Part shown: positions 23,690 through 35,300 of the stretch, piece after piece
Layout: every line of letters begins with the position of its first letter
Position numbering within the stretch: the first letter of the stretch is position 1
Origin: Nymphaea colorata
Taxonomy: Eukaryota; Streptophyta; Magnoliopsida; Nymphaeales; Nymphaeaceae
Direction: 5' to 3'
Length of the DNA stretch: 64,000 nucleotides
NCBI RefSeq assembly: GCF_008831285.2
Contig: NC_045144.1
Coordinates: 992,001 to 1,056,000 of the forward strand
Program-made: the position numbers and the translations under genes
The notes under the pieces: model-generated
What the model saw: the letters and a program-made list of their open reading frames with translations, nothing else
Database searches by the model: none
Told to the model about the DNA's origin: nothing

Positions 23690-24985
23690 TAATTGATGGA
23701 GTTGAAAATGAAAAAATGTTTCTTAATTATGTATTGTATAACATGTGCTTGAAAGATGTCAAATGAAAGTGTACAGTAACAAAAATGTGGTGTTCACTCT
23801 TCTATGGCCAATAAGAGCTCCAATTAGCTATCCAAGTGCTGGTGTAAAGACTATTTAAGTAAAAAAGGCTAACAGTTCAGCAATTGGAGTACTACTTTGC
23901 TTTAGATTATGCAAAGAGGTTTTGACGTTAAATGAAAGTTCCTAACATGGTTTTAGCATGTTTAAAAATTCATTGTGTCCTTTTGAAAAAGCAATAAGCT
24001 TTCAACATAAATAGAGTTCCCACCTTTACTCCATCTCATATTAGGGTTTTTTTTTTTTAATAATCTGGTTTTTAAGTGTGCACAAGTTATTAAAAAAAAA
24101 TTGCTAGAAGAATGGTGGTACCAAACTCAATGTCTTGCACCTCTAAATTTGCAAGGCCTCCCCACCCCCATCCCTGCAAAAATAAAACCCGCATATAAAG
24201 TTCTTGTTCGGAAGAAGTATCCATTGTGGAATCTGGTAGCCTGAGCTGATTGGTGCCTTCCAAATGACTATTGAAAGACTCAACATACTATATGTCAGTT
24301 TACTTTCAGTGTAAATGATGAGAAAACTATGAAGACTAAGTTCTTCCTCAAGTATTCTAACCGTCTTAAAGTTTCATCAATATCTGGTATCAAATAGATT
24401 AGAACTTCAAGTTATTTTGAATTTTAAACTAAATACTAAAGGACTCTATTAACCAGACCACAGTCTTCTTTGGCTAGCAGAGGGTAGCTAACAAAAGGAT
24501 GAAAAAGGAAAACAAAAAAAGATTTAAGGTACCTTACTAGGAAGACTTCTATTGGACCCAACATGCTTCTAAGATGCATTTGATAGCACCCTTGTTGATA
24601 TCCATCATTTTGTCACCAATAATATTTCATAGGGATTAGTTTTTTTTTTTTGAACTCCAATCAAATGTTATAAGTTCTGTTTACTTAATCGAGATCCAGG
24701 ACTTGCAATGCCTTGCCATGAGGTGTTTTTATGGAAATGAGTGTCATTCTACACAATAAACAAATAATAGTCAAACAATTGAAAGCCATTCTAATGAAGT
24801 CTTGACTAATAAATAAAACACATTGACACTATTGAGCATAAGACTAAGGCATGACATATCATAGTACCTAAATATCATTTATCAAAGAGATACCACTATT
24901 GCAGAACTCCAAAAATCTCATTTATATTGAAATCTCATTATATAATGTGACTGATTAGCAAACTGCAACTGCACATTCATCCAGC
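23690..24985. other. No gene recognised
   Basis: AT-rich DNA with homopolymer A and T runs. It may be decayed 3' sequence of the gypsy remnant that follows on the - strand, but no pol motif could be read. Confidence 0.4.
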
Positions 24986-24989
24986 CCAT

Positions 24990-26170
24990 CTTTCGTGTAT
25001 TTTCTTGCTTTGATCGATAGGATAATTATCTTTCTTTCACCCTAAAGCTTCTTCACTCCAAATTTGACATTTTGATCATTTTGCACAAAGATCTTCAATT
25101 TCTTCTTCTTGCAGTCAATGTTCACATAGTGGAATTATAACCAATCTATTTCTAGGATCAATATATTGATCACCACTAACTGAGCAGGTAGCACGTATCC
25201 TTGTATTTCAATTTTGATGTCTTCTATAGATGTTATGTAAGTACTTTGTTTTCTACTGGTGTAAGGTCTAACAATCCATATGGCATGCACTTTTCTTCTA
25301 CTTCTAAAAATTCAACATTTCTCTTTGAAATAAAAGAACATGTTGCTCTAGAGTAAAAAATAACATGTGCCCAATGAGAGTTGAAGTATACCTTCAATGA
25401 GATCATTTGATTTGAGATCCTCTATGGTGGTATCCTCTATATTGTTAGCATGGACTCGTATTGGTACCTTCTTCTCTACAAGTTGGTTATTCCTTTTCTT
25501 TTTTGCTCTGCCCCTTTTTTCTTTGGACATTCTCTAATAAAATGTCCCTTGGTACTGCAATAGAAACATGTTCCTGTGTCTTGGTACCATGGTTTACCAG
25601 GGTTGACACTTGGGACACTCATCATTCCTCTTAGGTGGTGACGATCTCTACTTTTTGAACTTCTCCCAGGCTTCTCTGTATCACTGTGGATCCTCTTGAA
25701 CTGATTTACCTTCAGCCTTGGCTTGAAGAATCCACTTTTCTTGCCTATTCCAGGACATCTGTCCCAATCCTCTTCAAAGCATGTAGCTATGTCAATGACA
25801 TTATCCAAATCTCTTGGACGACTGCCCATCACCTTGCTCCTCAGCCCATCTTTAAATCCTCTCACAAATTTATGTACTCTATCTGCATCCGTAGTGTAAA
25901 TATGTGGACAATATTTCTCCAAATGTCGAAATTTGACCACATATTCATGCAAACTCATGCTCCCTTTCTCCAATTCCAAGAATTCTTGCATACACCTCTA
26001 TCATGTGAAGGCTGGTGTAGGCATTTTTAAAAATGTCCTTGAAATCATTCCATGTAATCTCCTGTTTGGTGAGAATCCGGCCTCTATTCAGCCAAAGAGA
26101 GATTTCATTTCACCCGCCAAGAAGCTGACATCACAAGTTGTTCCAAATACTCCCAAAATATTCTAGCCAA
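24990..26170 (-). pseudogene. Ty3/gypsy gag-protease remnant
   Basis: From about 26090 downward the - strand encodes a gypsy gag: ITWNDFKDIFKNAY in one frame, then after a frame change EFLELEKGSMSLHEYVVKF, RKFRHLEKYCP-type residues and VHKFVRGFKDGLRSKV. A CCHC zinc knuckle, CFYCSTKGHFIREC (C-x2-C-x4-H-x4-C), follows near 25550. Below that, frames read NVEFLEVEEKCMPYGLLDL and, after stops, GYVLPAQLVVINILILEIDW with HYVNIDCKKKKLKIF, the end of a pepsin-like retroviral-type protease domain. Gag packages the RNA and the protease cuts the polyprotein. Reverse transcriptase and integrase are not seen, and several stops and frameshifts make it dead. Confidence 0.8.
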
Positions 26171-26187
26171 TAATCCACCACCACCAG

Positions 26188-26590
26188 GGTTGTACACGAG
26201 CCAACTTGGGGCCAGCTGGATCTTGACTCATCTCAAAAAACTCGAGCTCGAGCTCAATTGGAACCACAGCACACGCTCGAGCTCGATTCGACTATATGGT
26301 GTCGAGAATTAGCTCAACTCAGTTAACTCATTTATCTTAACCTATCTTTTCTTTTTTTTAACTCGTCAACTCGTCAACTCATTTAACTAATTCAACTATG
26401 ATGAACCAATTTTACATAGTTGAGGCAAGCCAAGTTTAAACCAGATGAGTTCTTACAACTTGAAATTGACTCATTTAACATTTTAAACGTAAATTTAAAC
26501 TCGAACTCAACTCATTTATAAATTATTCAAGTTGAGTAGAGTTTTTTCAAGCAAGTTGAAGTCTATTCGAGTTAACTCAATCCATTGCTA
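26188..26590 (+). mobile_element. hAT-type MITE remnant, second copy
   Basis: Begins AGGGTTGTACACGAGCC, like the AGGGCTGTACATGAGC start of the element at 29588. It then has CTCGAGCTCGAGCTC, AACTCGTCAACTCATTTAAC and ACATTTTAAACGTAAATTTA blocks in the same order. The right terminus has decayed and no target duplication is clear. It lies directly against the gypsy gag remnant. Confidence 0.6.
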
Positions 26591-26789
26591 CCGCCTCCAC
26601 AGTCATTATCATGTAAGCCCGCATTTCTTTCTGTCCACAAGTTGTAGACTGCAAAGACACATAGACCAAAAATTCTTGACCAAAAGCATGCGAAACTTCT
26701 GCTTCCACCACCTTTCATCCTTTCTTGCAAGGAGAGTTGGTACCAATATTAATATTGAACTTCCGGCCCACAAAACACAGGACTTTCGT

Positions 26790-27060
26790 CAACTGTTTCT
26801 GCATCCCTTTCAAAACTGGGCATCTTGCTGGTCGCTAGTAATACCCCAAACCACTGGATTCAATCCATAGTTGGGAGCTTCTTTCAAAACATGCACATCT
26901 CAATGGGTCTTTCTGGTCCTTCCTCCTGATATAATTGTAAATGTCTTTACATTTCAGTGAGGATGCCTCCTGTCCATTAATCCACAAAAGCTTATCAGCT
27001 TCTCCATTCAAAAAGATAGCATAATATACCCCACGGAAACTAGTGATACTTGGATCTTAA
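26790..27060 (-). other. Coding-like antisense stretch, unrecognised
   Basis: The - strand from about 27045 reads FRGVYYAIFLNGEADKLLWI then NGQEASSLKCKDIYNYIRRK and SSQLWIESSGLGYY before a stop, some 80 codons without interruption. Composition is coding-like, but I know no family with this sequence. It lies in a segment of block copy 2 that has no counterpart in copy 1. Transposon-derived or captured exon are both possible. Confidence 0.25.
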
Positions 27061-29587
27061 TTCCTTCAACAAGGAATTTACTTGGCCAAGTAAATCAGAA
27101 AAGCTTTACTTCACTTAAAAGTTTAGCAAAGTCTACTCCTCCCTTTCTCATAGAGGGAAAAGAGGGCGCCGCATAGATCTGTCCATGCATTTCATTGCAT
27201 AATGTCTTACGTCTAGGATCTTCTGAATCCCTCCACTACAAAAGGAGCATACATTAACTTTTACGCACTCATGCCTACTATTTCTTTCATAATTTGGTTT
27301 TTGGAAAAGATGCAAACATGTTTAAGAAAAAATCATAAACATAGACAAAGAAAAAAAAAAAGTGCTTCATTTTAGATCCATATTTCTTAATTTTGATGCT
27401 GTCGGTTCAATTAGATTATGTCCTTTGTTGATTTGTGATAAATGTGTTTTTGTTGTTTAATTAACTTTTGCAAATAAAGTGGACCTACGCTTAATTTAAG
27501 TCTTGCTTTTGATAAAGGACACCAAAAAGACAACTGGGTTCAACCCATCTTCTGTAAATCAATTATGCATGGCCATATATCAAATATGTAAATAAATTAA
27601 CGGACATTAGTTCTTGTTCTCTGTTTCTAAGGTTCCATTTACTTACAGGTTCTTTTTCTAATCACCTCCAAGGCCAAGTCTCACAGCTACATTTCAATTA
27701 TTAAATGAGATCTTGCTGTAGCAAATAAAATTTTGGCAAAATCTTCCGGAATTGTTTATTAACTTATTTGTATTGATAATATATAGGATTTCTATAAATA
27801 TATCAACATTGTTTCCACCACTGTCACAGATATCGCAAGATTTTCACTAATCTGGCCATATTTATGAGAAAACAAGTAAAAATATCAGGAAAATCTTGTG
27901 ATTTTTCCCAAAAATTTTCAAATGAAAAACAACTTTACTGAAAAATACTTGAGAAAACCCCACTGGTATTTTCCTGATAAGTATGTTTGTGATATTAGTT
28001 TCCAAATTTTCACATGCATTTTATAGAACTGTACACTAACTTAATTATTTGTGCATCCAATGAAATTAATCTGTTCAAGCACGCATGTATTTCTGGGGTC
28101 AACCTGGAATTAACTTGAAGGATCGTGTGGTTAATTAAAGCTGAAAAATATATGTAGCCTTCAGAATGTTGCATTATTGTTCGCCATCCACGTTTCAATC
28201 ATTTCTCTATGCTGGAGAGCCAAACAGAGCAAGGCTTATGGATGTAAATGATAAGCTTCATGGTTGGGCATATGTCCAACAGGCCTGCTTTTTTCCATTG
28301 GGGTTTGGTTTGAATTTCAAATCTGACAGCTAAAGTATTGCTGTCAGATCAGTATAACTTTAACACAGAAGAATGTGGATCCAGGCGACTCTTATGCCAA
28401 AAAAAGCTTTCTGGATCTGATTCTAATTTGGATTCCAGATTTTGGTTCAGAGATTGGATTTTGATCTAATGAAAATTTATATTCAAAACTGGGCTCAGGC
28501 TTAGTAAATAGATTTGGAATAGGAGCTGTATTAGACTACTATACAAGTACATGTTCAACAAGTTCCGACAAAAGTGTAGCATAACTGGTCGAGCCGGTCG
28601 GCATGTAAGTGGTGTATTGTTGGCTTGATTTGGATGGTTGCTGCTCTCTTGGACTGCAGATGATGGCACGGCTGCCACTTAGGTCCTCAAAGCATGCCCT
28701 GACCCTTAGACACGGGGGCAAAGGTTAGTTTATAAGGTATCATCCTCCAACCTGAAGCAGATGTTTTGTGAAAAATAAGCAAAAATATCGACTGCATTAT
28801 GGCAACGAAAGAAGGATGAGGAAACATGAGGCAGTTCATCCAAGAGAATGCCTATCCACAAAAAAGGAAAAAAAATCAGTTCCCCACTTTTCTCTTTTGA
28901 ATTAAGTCCCTAAATAAGTGTATTTATACATGCTGAACAACGTCTATCCAAAATATCTCAATGAGGATATCAAAATGATTTTTTCTACATGCTTCAGATT
29001 TATGCATTATTAAATTGAAGAAGCGCAATAATTCAATACTAGAGAAGCCCACACAAATTTTGGCTCATATTTATGAATAATTGAATTTTTTTATGTACTT
29101 AATATGATGTGAACCAAAATTCGTTTTTGTTCAAATAAATTCAACTCACTCTCTCCCAACTAGCTAGACTCTTCCAACCTCAGTATGTTCTCTCTCATTC
29201 CTCACCTCACCGAAATTTGTTTTTATGGACCGCTGTTGACTTGTATATTTTTTTTATTCAATTTTCTTTTTGCGGTTTTTTCTTGTATCTAGGGGACTTC
29301 TTGTCCCCAAATTTAGTTATGCATTAACATTTGATTGGCACCTGCTCTTTATCTCTCATCCATTACTTTTTTCCCTTTTCCTCACGGGGTACTCGCATTA
29401 TAATGGGACATTAAGTCTTGTCAACTAAATGCATTAAAACAGGCCTAACAACTGAACATGCTGGCAATTGTCAAAAGAGAGAGAATGAAGGATTTTGAGT
29501 AGCGCGGATATATAAAGTTTTACATCATTAAAAAATATAGCAAAAGGTGCAGTCAGTTGCCACATGATCATGACTTCCAGAATGCAT

Positions 29588-30026
29588 AGGGCTGTACATG
29601 AGCTGAGTCAAGATGAAGTTGGGCCACCTCACACTCGATTCTACTCAAAAAATTTGAGCTCGAACTCAAGTTGAGCTCCATAAAACAAGTTTGAGCTCGA
29701 TTCGATGATCCAACATTCAGCTCGAACTCGACTCGTTTGACTCATTTAACTCATTTATGTTAAGTATGTCTCATTTTCTTAGCTAGTTTAACTCGATTAA
29801 ATCATTTAGATACTATTCATCTAAATATTTTTCTCATTGTAATTCAACCTTTACTATGCAATCGAGCCAAGTCGAGTTTTTACAACTCGAATTTGACTCA
29901 TTTAACATTTCAAGCATATAGTTGAACTCAAACTCGACATGTTTATAAATGAGTAAAGTTGGAGTTGAGTTTAGACAAGCGAGTTCGAGTTAAACTCGAG
30001 CTGGCTTGACTCGTTGTGCAGCCTAG
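29588..30026 (+). mobile_element. Non-autonomous hAT-type MITE, 439 bp
   Basis: It is flanked by a perfect 8-bp direct repeat GAATGCAT (29580-29587 and 30027-30034), the target-duplication length of the hAT superfamily. Ends are imperfect inverted repeats: AGGGCTGTACATGAG at the left, and the complement of the right end reads CTAGGCTGCACAACGAG. The interior is rich in GAGCTCGA and ACTCATTTAACTC motifs and has no open frame, so a transposase would have to come from elsewhere. The matching site in block copy 1 (GAATACAT at 9206-9213) is uninterrupted. Confidence 0.85.
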
Positions 30027-30097
30027 GAATGCATCTATTGTGAAAGTTTTTAAAAACACAAAATTAAAAAAAAAATCATCGGACCGCAAAAGTAGCT

Positions 30098-30569
30098 TGG
30101 CGAATTTCTTTTATGCCAACCCAAATGTTAAATAACCAATCCAAGTCCAGCCCATCACAGACTGGATACCCAATTTCTTTCAGTTTTTTTATATAGACAT
30201 ATCATCCTTGGATCTGACAGTCCAATTGTTGATCCAGTCCTTTTCTGATGAGTTTTATAAGATACTTTTCCAAATGCAACCACCGTTGTCTAAAACTATA
30301 CGTAAAAATATAAAATAAAATAAAATAAAAATTGACCTTTATTGTAGATCTTGGACATGATTACTTGTTTCATAAGTCTAATACATTTTTCAACAGGTCA
30401 AGTCTGTTCATACTTTCTTCATAGGTCTGGCCACAGCTTTTGTTGTGGCTGGCAGACCAAAGGTGGTTGCCGGGTTGGGTACCAGATAAGTAATTGGGTA
30501 TCCAGTCTGTGATGGGCTGGACTTGGATTGGTTATTTAACATTTGGGTTGGCATAAAAGAAATTCGCCA
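30098..30569. repeat. Perfect 78-bp inverted repeat pair
   Basis: 30098-30175 is the exact reverse complement of 30492-30569, with no mismatch that I can see, separated by 316 bp. The arms contain ATTGGGTATCCAGTCTGTG and TTGGGTTGGCATAAAAG (right-arm orientation). The left arm interrupts block copy 2 (absent from copy 1), while the right arm lies just beyond the end of the block, so the left arm is probably the inserted copy. Confidence 0.9.
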
Positions 30570-30630
30570 TGCTCGAATCTGCCCGAAATATATATTTAAA
30601 ACTCATTTTTCATATTAATTTTTTATTTTA

Positions 30631-30808
<178 letters not shown>

Positions 30809-30954
30809 TAGAATGTTGTTTTTTTATGATCTACAAACATCAATAACAAATAAGGAGAAGTATTGTGCTTCTGAAACAAATAATAGAGATTCCTCTGCTC
30901 GAAAGAAGAAAAAAAAGGAAAATGAACAAAAAAATAGGAGGAAAAGGGTGTAAA

Positions 30955-31440
30955 GTACTTTACTTGATAGCTTGGAAAACCACCACTACCAGTTTTTGAA
31001 GCATAACCAGAGAATCTGCTACCGCTCCTTCTAGCTGTCTGCTGCTTGAGTGACTGAACACCATAGCTGTTTATTCTGCCAGGTGTGGCTGGAGAAGGCG
31101 CCATTGTTTTTTTCCCTTCTGATGCAGCCAGAGAATCTGTTGCTGCCTCTTTCCGGTGAACTTAGAACAACCCTCAGTCGCTGCAGACAGTTTCGCTGGA
31201 CCTTCAAATCTGGCTGGCTCGCTGCGCGGTGAAGCCCTTCGTCACTGTTACCTTTTTCAGGCAGACCCATGACTACTCAAATGTTGTTCCCTATGCCTCG
31301 CTGCAATTTTTCTTTTAGGCCGATGATACTTGCCGGTTAGCAGGTTGCCGATACTCGCAGATTAGTAGGTCATTAGCCACCAGAATCAGCTTTATGGACA
31401 GTGGCGGACGAAACCCTAGCAGAGAGAATTCAAAGAGGAT
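30955..31440 (-). pseudogene. Orphan 5' end: UTR plus first exon of an unrecognised gene
   Basis: On the - strand an ATG at 31104 opens a basic, Ser/Gly-rich peptide: MAPSPATPGRINSYGVQSLK then QQTARRSGSRFSGYASKTGS and GGFPSYQ, followed by a donor-like CAA/GTAAAG near 30963. Upstream on the same strand, about 31400, is CTAGGGTTTCG, typical of plant 5' UTRs, and this 300-bp leader is GC-richer than its surroundings. No second exon is visible before the long AT microsatellite and the duplicated block. It looks like a first exon separated from its gene by a rearrangement or captured by a transposon. The family was not recognised. Confidence 0.4.
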
Positions 31441-31901
31441 AGAGAAGTACAACCAAAAAATGAGAAATACTCATGTTGAAGCCAATTTATAGTCTCAGAT
31501 TAAAAATTGCAGATTTATTCCACCATTTTTGACATATTCCCAAAACCTGATCAGATTTAATGAAAATGAATGCCACAACGTTTTTGGTAAAAGATTTTTC
31601 ATAAAGAGGCTTACGAAAGTTAAATTTGTTTTGCAACCAAATATTTAGTTAAAATTGCATAAAGACACCCTTATGTGTTATCAAAATAACAAAAGAGGGT
31701 CTCGAATATTTTGAAAATAAAGGAAGAAAACCTCTTTATAAAATTCTGAATTGAAGCCTCCTTGATTTTAAGTTATTTTAGAATATTGGTTGAGTATTCA
31801 TTTCTTAATATGCATGTTTTCTTATGATGTATATACTCTAACAGTGGCTTGTCCTCTTCTTTGTGATTTTCTTAACTTGTCATTAAAATTCAAATTTAGA
31901 A

Positions 31902-34900
31902 ATGACTTTTAGAGTGGAAGCCTTAGAATTTGCCAAGACTGAAAAACTCAATGGAATCAACTTTCATGCATGGAAGCGTAGGATCCTCTTGGCCTTGACA
32001 CTTGAGTGGTTGATTCATGTCATGGACTTTCATTTTTCTATCTTAGGTGACAAGCCCACATATGAGGAAAAGAAGGCCTATGATGTTTTTGAGACAAATG
32101 ATCTGATGGCTAAAACTATTATGTTAGCCTTCATGAAAGATGATCTAATGAGGGTATTTGCTGGACCATCCAACAGCTAAGGAGATGTTTCATGTTATCT
32201 GCTCGAAGTATAGCACCGGCACTACGATGCATATTTAGTTACTCCTAGAGCAGTATAATTCATATAAAATGAATGAGTTAGTTAGAGTGGTTGATTATGT
32301 CAACAAGATATTGGTCACGGCTAAAGACCTGGCCATAATGGGAAACATGATTTCAGACAACATGCAGATCTGTATGATCTTGAATAGCTTGCCTCTTCTT
32401 GGGACATGATAGTCATTGCCTTGAATCTTCACTTTGATACTTTTGACTCTAGAAAAGCTCCCCAATCAACTAGCTATTCAGCAAAAACACCTGACTAAGA
32501 AAAGGATGCAGAACTTATGATAGCCCAAGATAAACCCGCTAATTTCCATATGCTAATCAGACTCAAACAATTTAAAAAGAAAAATGATGGTAAGTTTACG
32601 GGCAAATTTATAGGTTATCATAGACGTCAAGGAATTGTAGTGGAATGATACAAGTGCGAGAAGCTAGAGCACATGAAGAAGAACTGTAGGACGAAGTTCC
32701 TGAACAAGAAGAACAACATTGATGGTTAGCACAATAGCAACATAAATCAAAATCAAGAGGACTACATCAAAGAAATCATATGTGTTCTGTCAGAGTGTCT
32801 GTGTGCAAATGAACAACTGACTGGTTGGTGGGTAAATTTTGGGCTACCTTTTTCACAGAAAAAACAAAGGAAGATTTTGGTCTGTATGGAAGACTTGGGT
32901 CTAAGAGTACAAAAGGTCTATATGAGAAATAATTCATATTGTGATGCCATGAGAGTCGGGTCATATCAACTCAATGTTGGAGGCACCAGTGCCATTCTAA
33001 ATGAGGTTTTTTATGTTCCTTCTATGATAATGAATCTAGTGTCTATTCCTGCTTTGACTGGGAAAGGTTTTGAACTTCGTTTTATATAAAAAAAAGTCAC
33101 ATTAGGAAAACATGGAAACACCATGGCTAAAGGGAAATATGTAAAAGAACATTACATGTTTAACTTCAATGAAATGCTTGCAGGTGCTGCTTATATTGAC
33201 TCTATATTGAATGTCAGTATAAACTTATGTTATGAAAGATTAAGCCATGTAAGTATTAACAAGATGAAGACTCTAGCACAACTAGGTTTAATACCTGATA
33301 TTGATATAAATGATTTTGTGAAATGCGAGTCAAGTTTATATAGAAAGATGGTAAGAAATTCCTTCTCTTATGAAGTAATTTGGGCCACTAATCTATTGGA
33401 GATTATGCATACAAATATTTGTGAATTTTTCAGGGTCAAAACACATAACAGATGTGAACTTTCTTAGGGTCCAAATATACACTAGCATGTTATATTTCAC
33501 AATAATCATTGATGATTTCTCAATGTTTGGTTATGTTTACTTGAACAACAATAAATATGAAGCCCTTGAGAAATTCAAGGAATACAAAAATAAAGTTGAG
33601 AGACAACTTGGCAAATACATCAAGGTTGTAAGGTCTGATCAAGGTAGTGAGTATACATCAAATGGCTTCCTCAAATACTGTATAGACCCAAGAATTAACA
33701 GGAAAAATAGTGCCCTAGAACACCACAACAAAATAGTGTAGCTAAGAGGTGTTACAAAAACCTCTTTTACTGGTAAGATCCATGTTGGTATGTGCACACT
33801 TACCCAAAGTATTCTGGGATGAAGTTGTATTAACAACTATGTATACTATAAATCGAGTGCCTTGCAAGTTCCAACAAATCTTTATAAGAGGTGGACTGGT
33901 GTGAAACCAGATCTGAGTCAACTCTAGAGATGGGGATCTGTAACTCATGTTAAAATCCTAGATACAAAAATAGATAAACTGATTAATAGATCTGTAAGGT
34001 GCTTATTTATTGGATATCCAAAGGATTCAAAGGCTATAGATTATATCATTAGTCTATGTGACTTGTCGAAAGTAAGGATGTAAAGTTCCAAAAAGGACTC
34101 AGTAATGAGGACGATGACCCAGTAGAATATCAAACCAATCTATTGGATGATCTAATTTACTCAGATGAACATTGTAACAATGAACCAACTGGGGAACAAT
34201 TTGATAAAGAATAAGTTGATTTGGTGCCTCATCTTCTCATACTTTGTTAGGTCATAAAAGATATAGAGCTTCTCATTCAAATTTGAATGATTATTATGTA
34301 TACTTGGGAGAGGAGCTATACTATTTAGTTCATTTGATGAAATGTCACATAATCTGACATATGATGAAGAGATAAATTCACATGAATCGTCAGATTGGGG
34401 AAAGCTATGGATGAACAAATTGAATCCATAGAAATGAATACAGTCGAAAATTAATATAACTTCTTAAATGAAGAAAACCCATCAGGTGTAAATGGGTGCT
34501 AAAGAAAAAGTATAAGGTTGATGGATCAGCCATGAAATTTAAAGCAAGACTAGTGGCAAAAAATGTTTCCCAAAAAAAGGAATTGTTTATTTAGAAACTT
34601 ATTTACCAATTGCAAAATTTGCTTTATCAGAATAATTTTGGTAATTGCAGTTTTTATGACTAGGATATTTTGTAGATGGATGTAAAAACTATTTTTCTAA
34701 ATGATGAGTTAAAAGAACTATTTATATGACACAACTAGAAGGATATATCATCAAAGAAAATAAAGGTAAGGTGTAGAAGTTGAAAAAATCCCTGTACGGC
34801 TTGAAGTAATCTCTTAGACAGTGGTATTTTGCCTTTCATAAGGCAATAACTAAGCTTGGATATGTATCAAATCTGTTAGACCACTGTGTATATGTCTGAA

Positions 34901-34921
34901 AAGTGGGAGTCTTTTTTGCAT
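31902..34921 (+). pseudogene. Ty1/copia polyprotein remnant 1, cut by the assembly gap
   Basis: Domains appear in copia order. Gag (31902-32180) reads FAKTEKLNGINFHAWKRRIL. A zinc knuckle near 32650 reads YKCEKLEHMKKNC, its first Cys codon now TGA. A protease/pre-integrase zone (32877-33360) includes VPSMIMNLVSIPALTGKGFE and NLCYERLSHVSINKMK. The integrase core (33460-33740) reads IDDFSMFGYVYL and VVRSDQGSEYTSNGFLKYC. Reverse transcriptase starts about 34440 with TYLPIAKFALSE, KKSLYGLK and LGYVSNLLDHCVYV and is broken off by the N run. Many stops and frameshifts. A CTCTAACAGTGG near 31838 may be an LTR end next to a decayed primer-binding site, but no LTR pair is seen. Confidence 0.85.
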
Positions 34922-35021
34922 NNNNNNNNNNNNNNNNNNNNNNNNNNNNNNNNNNNNNNNNNNNNNNNNNNNNNNNNNNNNNNNNNNNNNNNNNNNNNNN
35001 NNNNNNNNNNNNNNNNNNNNN
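34922..35021. other. Assembly gap (100 N)
   Basis: Exactly 100 unknown bases, the usual placeholder for a scaffold gap of undetermined length. Sequence before it is copia reverse transcriptase; sequence after it is an inverted piece of the duplicated block. Open frames through the gap are meaningless. Confidence 0.99.
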
Positions 35022-35300
35022 ACACATTTATCACAAATCAACAAGGACATAATCTGACCAACCCACAGCATCAAAATTAAGAAATGAGGATCTAAAATGA
35101 AGCACTCTTTTTTTTTTGTCTACATTTATGATTTTTTCTTAAACATGTTTGCATCTTTTTCAAGAAACAGATTATGAAAGAATCATGAGCTTAGGAAGGG
35201 AAATAGTAGGTATATGTGCGTAAAGTTTAATTTACAACATGCATACTGTTCATAGACCACTCCTTTTAGACAAAGTCTCTCTCTCTCTCAAGGTCAACTT
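35022..35300 (-). repeat. Inverted piece of the duplicated block
   Basis: The reverse complement of this stretch matches 27230-27450 and 7290-7510: ACATTTATCACAAATCAACA, GACAGCATCAAAATTAAGAAAT, TCTAAAATGAAGCACT and CTTAAACATGTTTGCATC occur here in inverted order. Near 35270 TTTTAGACAAAGTCTCTCTC corresponds to the GATTTTGTCCAAAAGAAG and CT-repeat border of copy 1. It starts right at the gap, so its left extent is unknown. Confidence 0.8.

Larger units (their letters stand above)
26330..30478 (+). repeat. Duplicated block, copy 2 (left part)
   Basis: Collinear with 6.25-9.85 kb (landmarks are listed under copy 1). Differences from copy 1: no SINE at 29018-29034, an extra segment of about 125 bp at 29215-29340, a hAT-type MITE at 29588-30026, and a 78-bp inverted arm at 30098-30175. 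The match stops at about 30478 inside CCAAAGGTGGTTGCCGGG and resumes at 56958. Confidence 0.85.

Noticed and set aside
34836-35080. Open frames crossing the N run
   Set aside because: Unknown bases were translated as X; no information.
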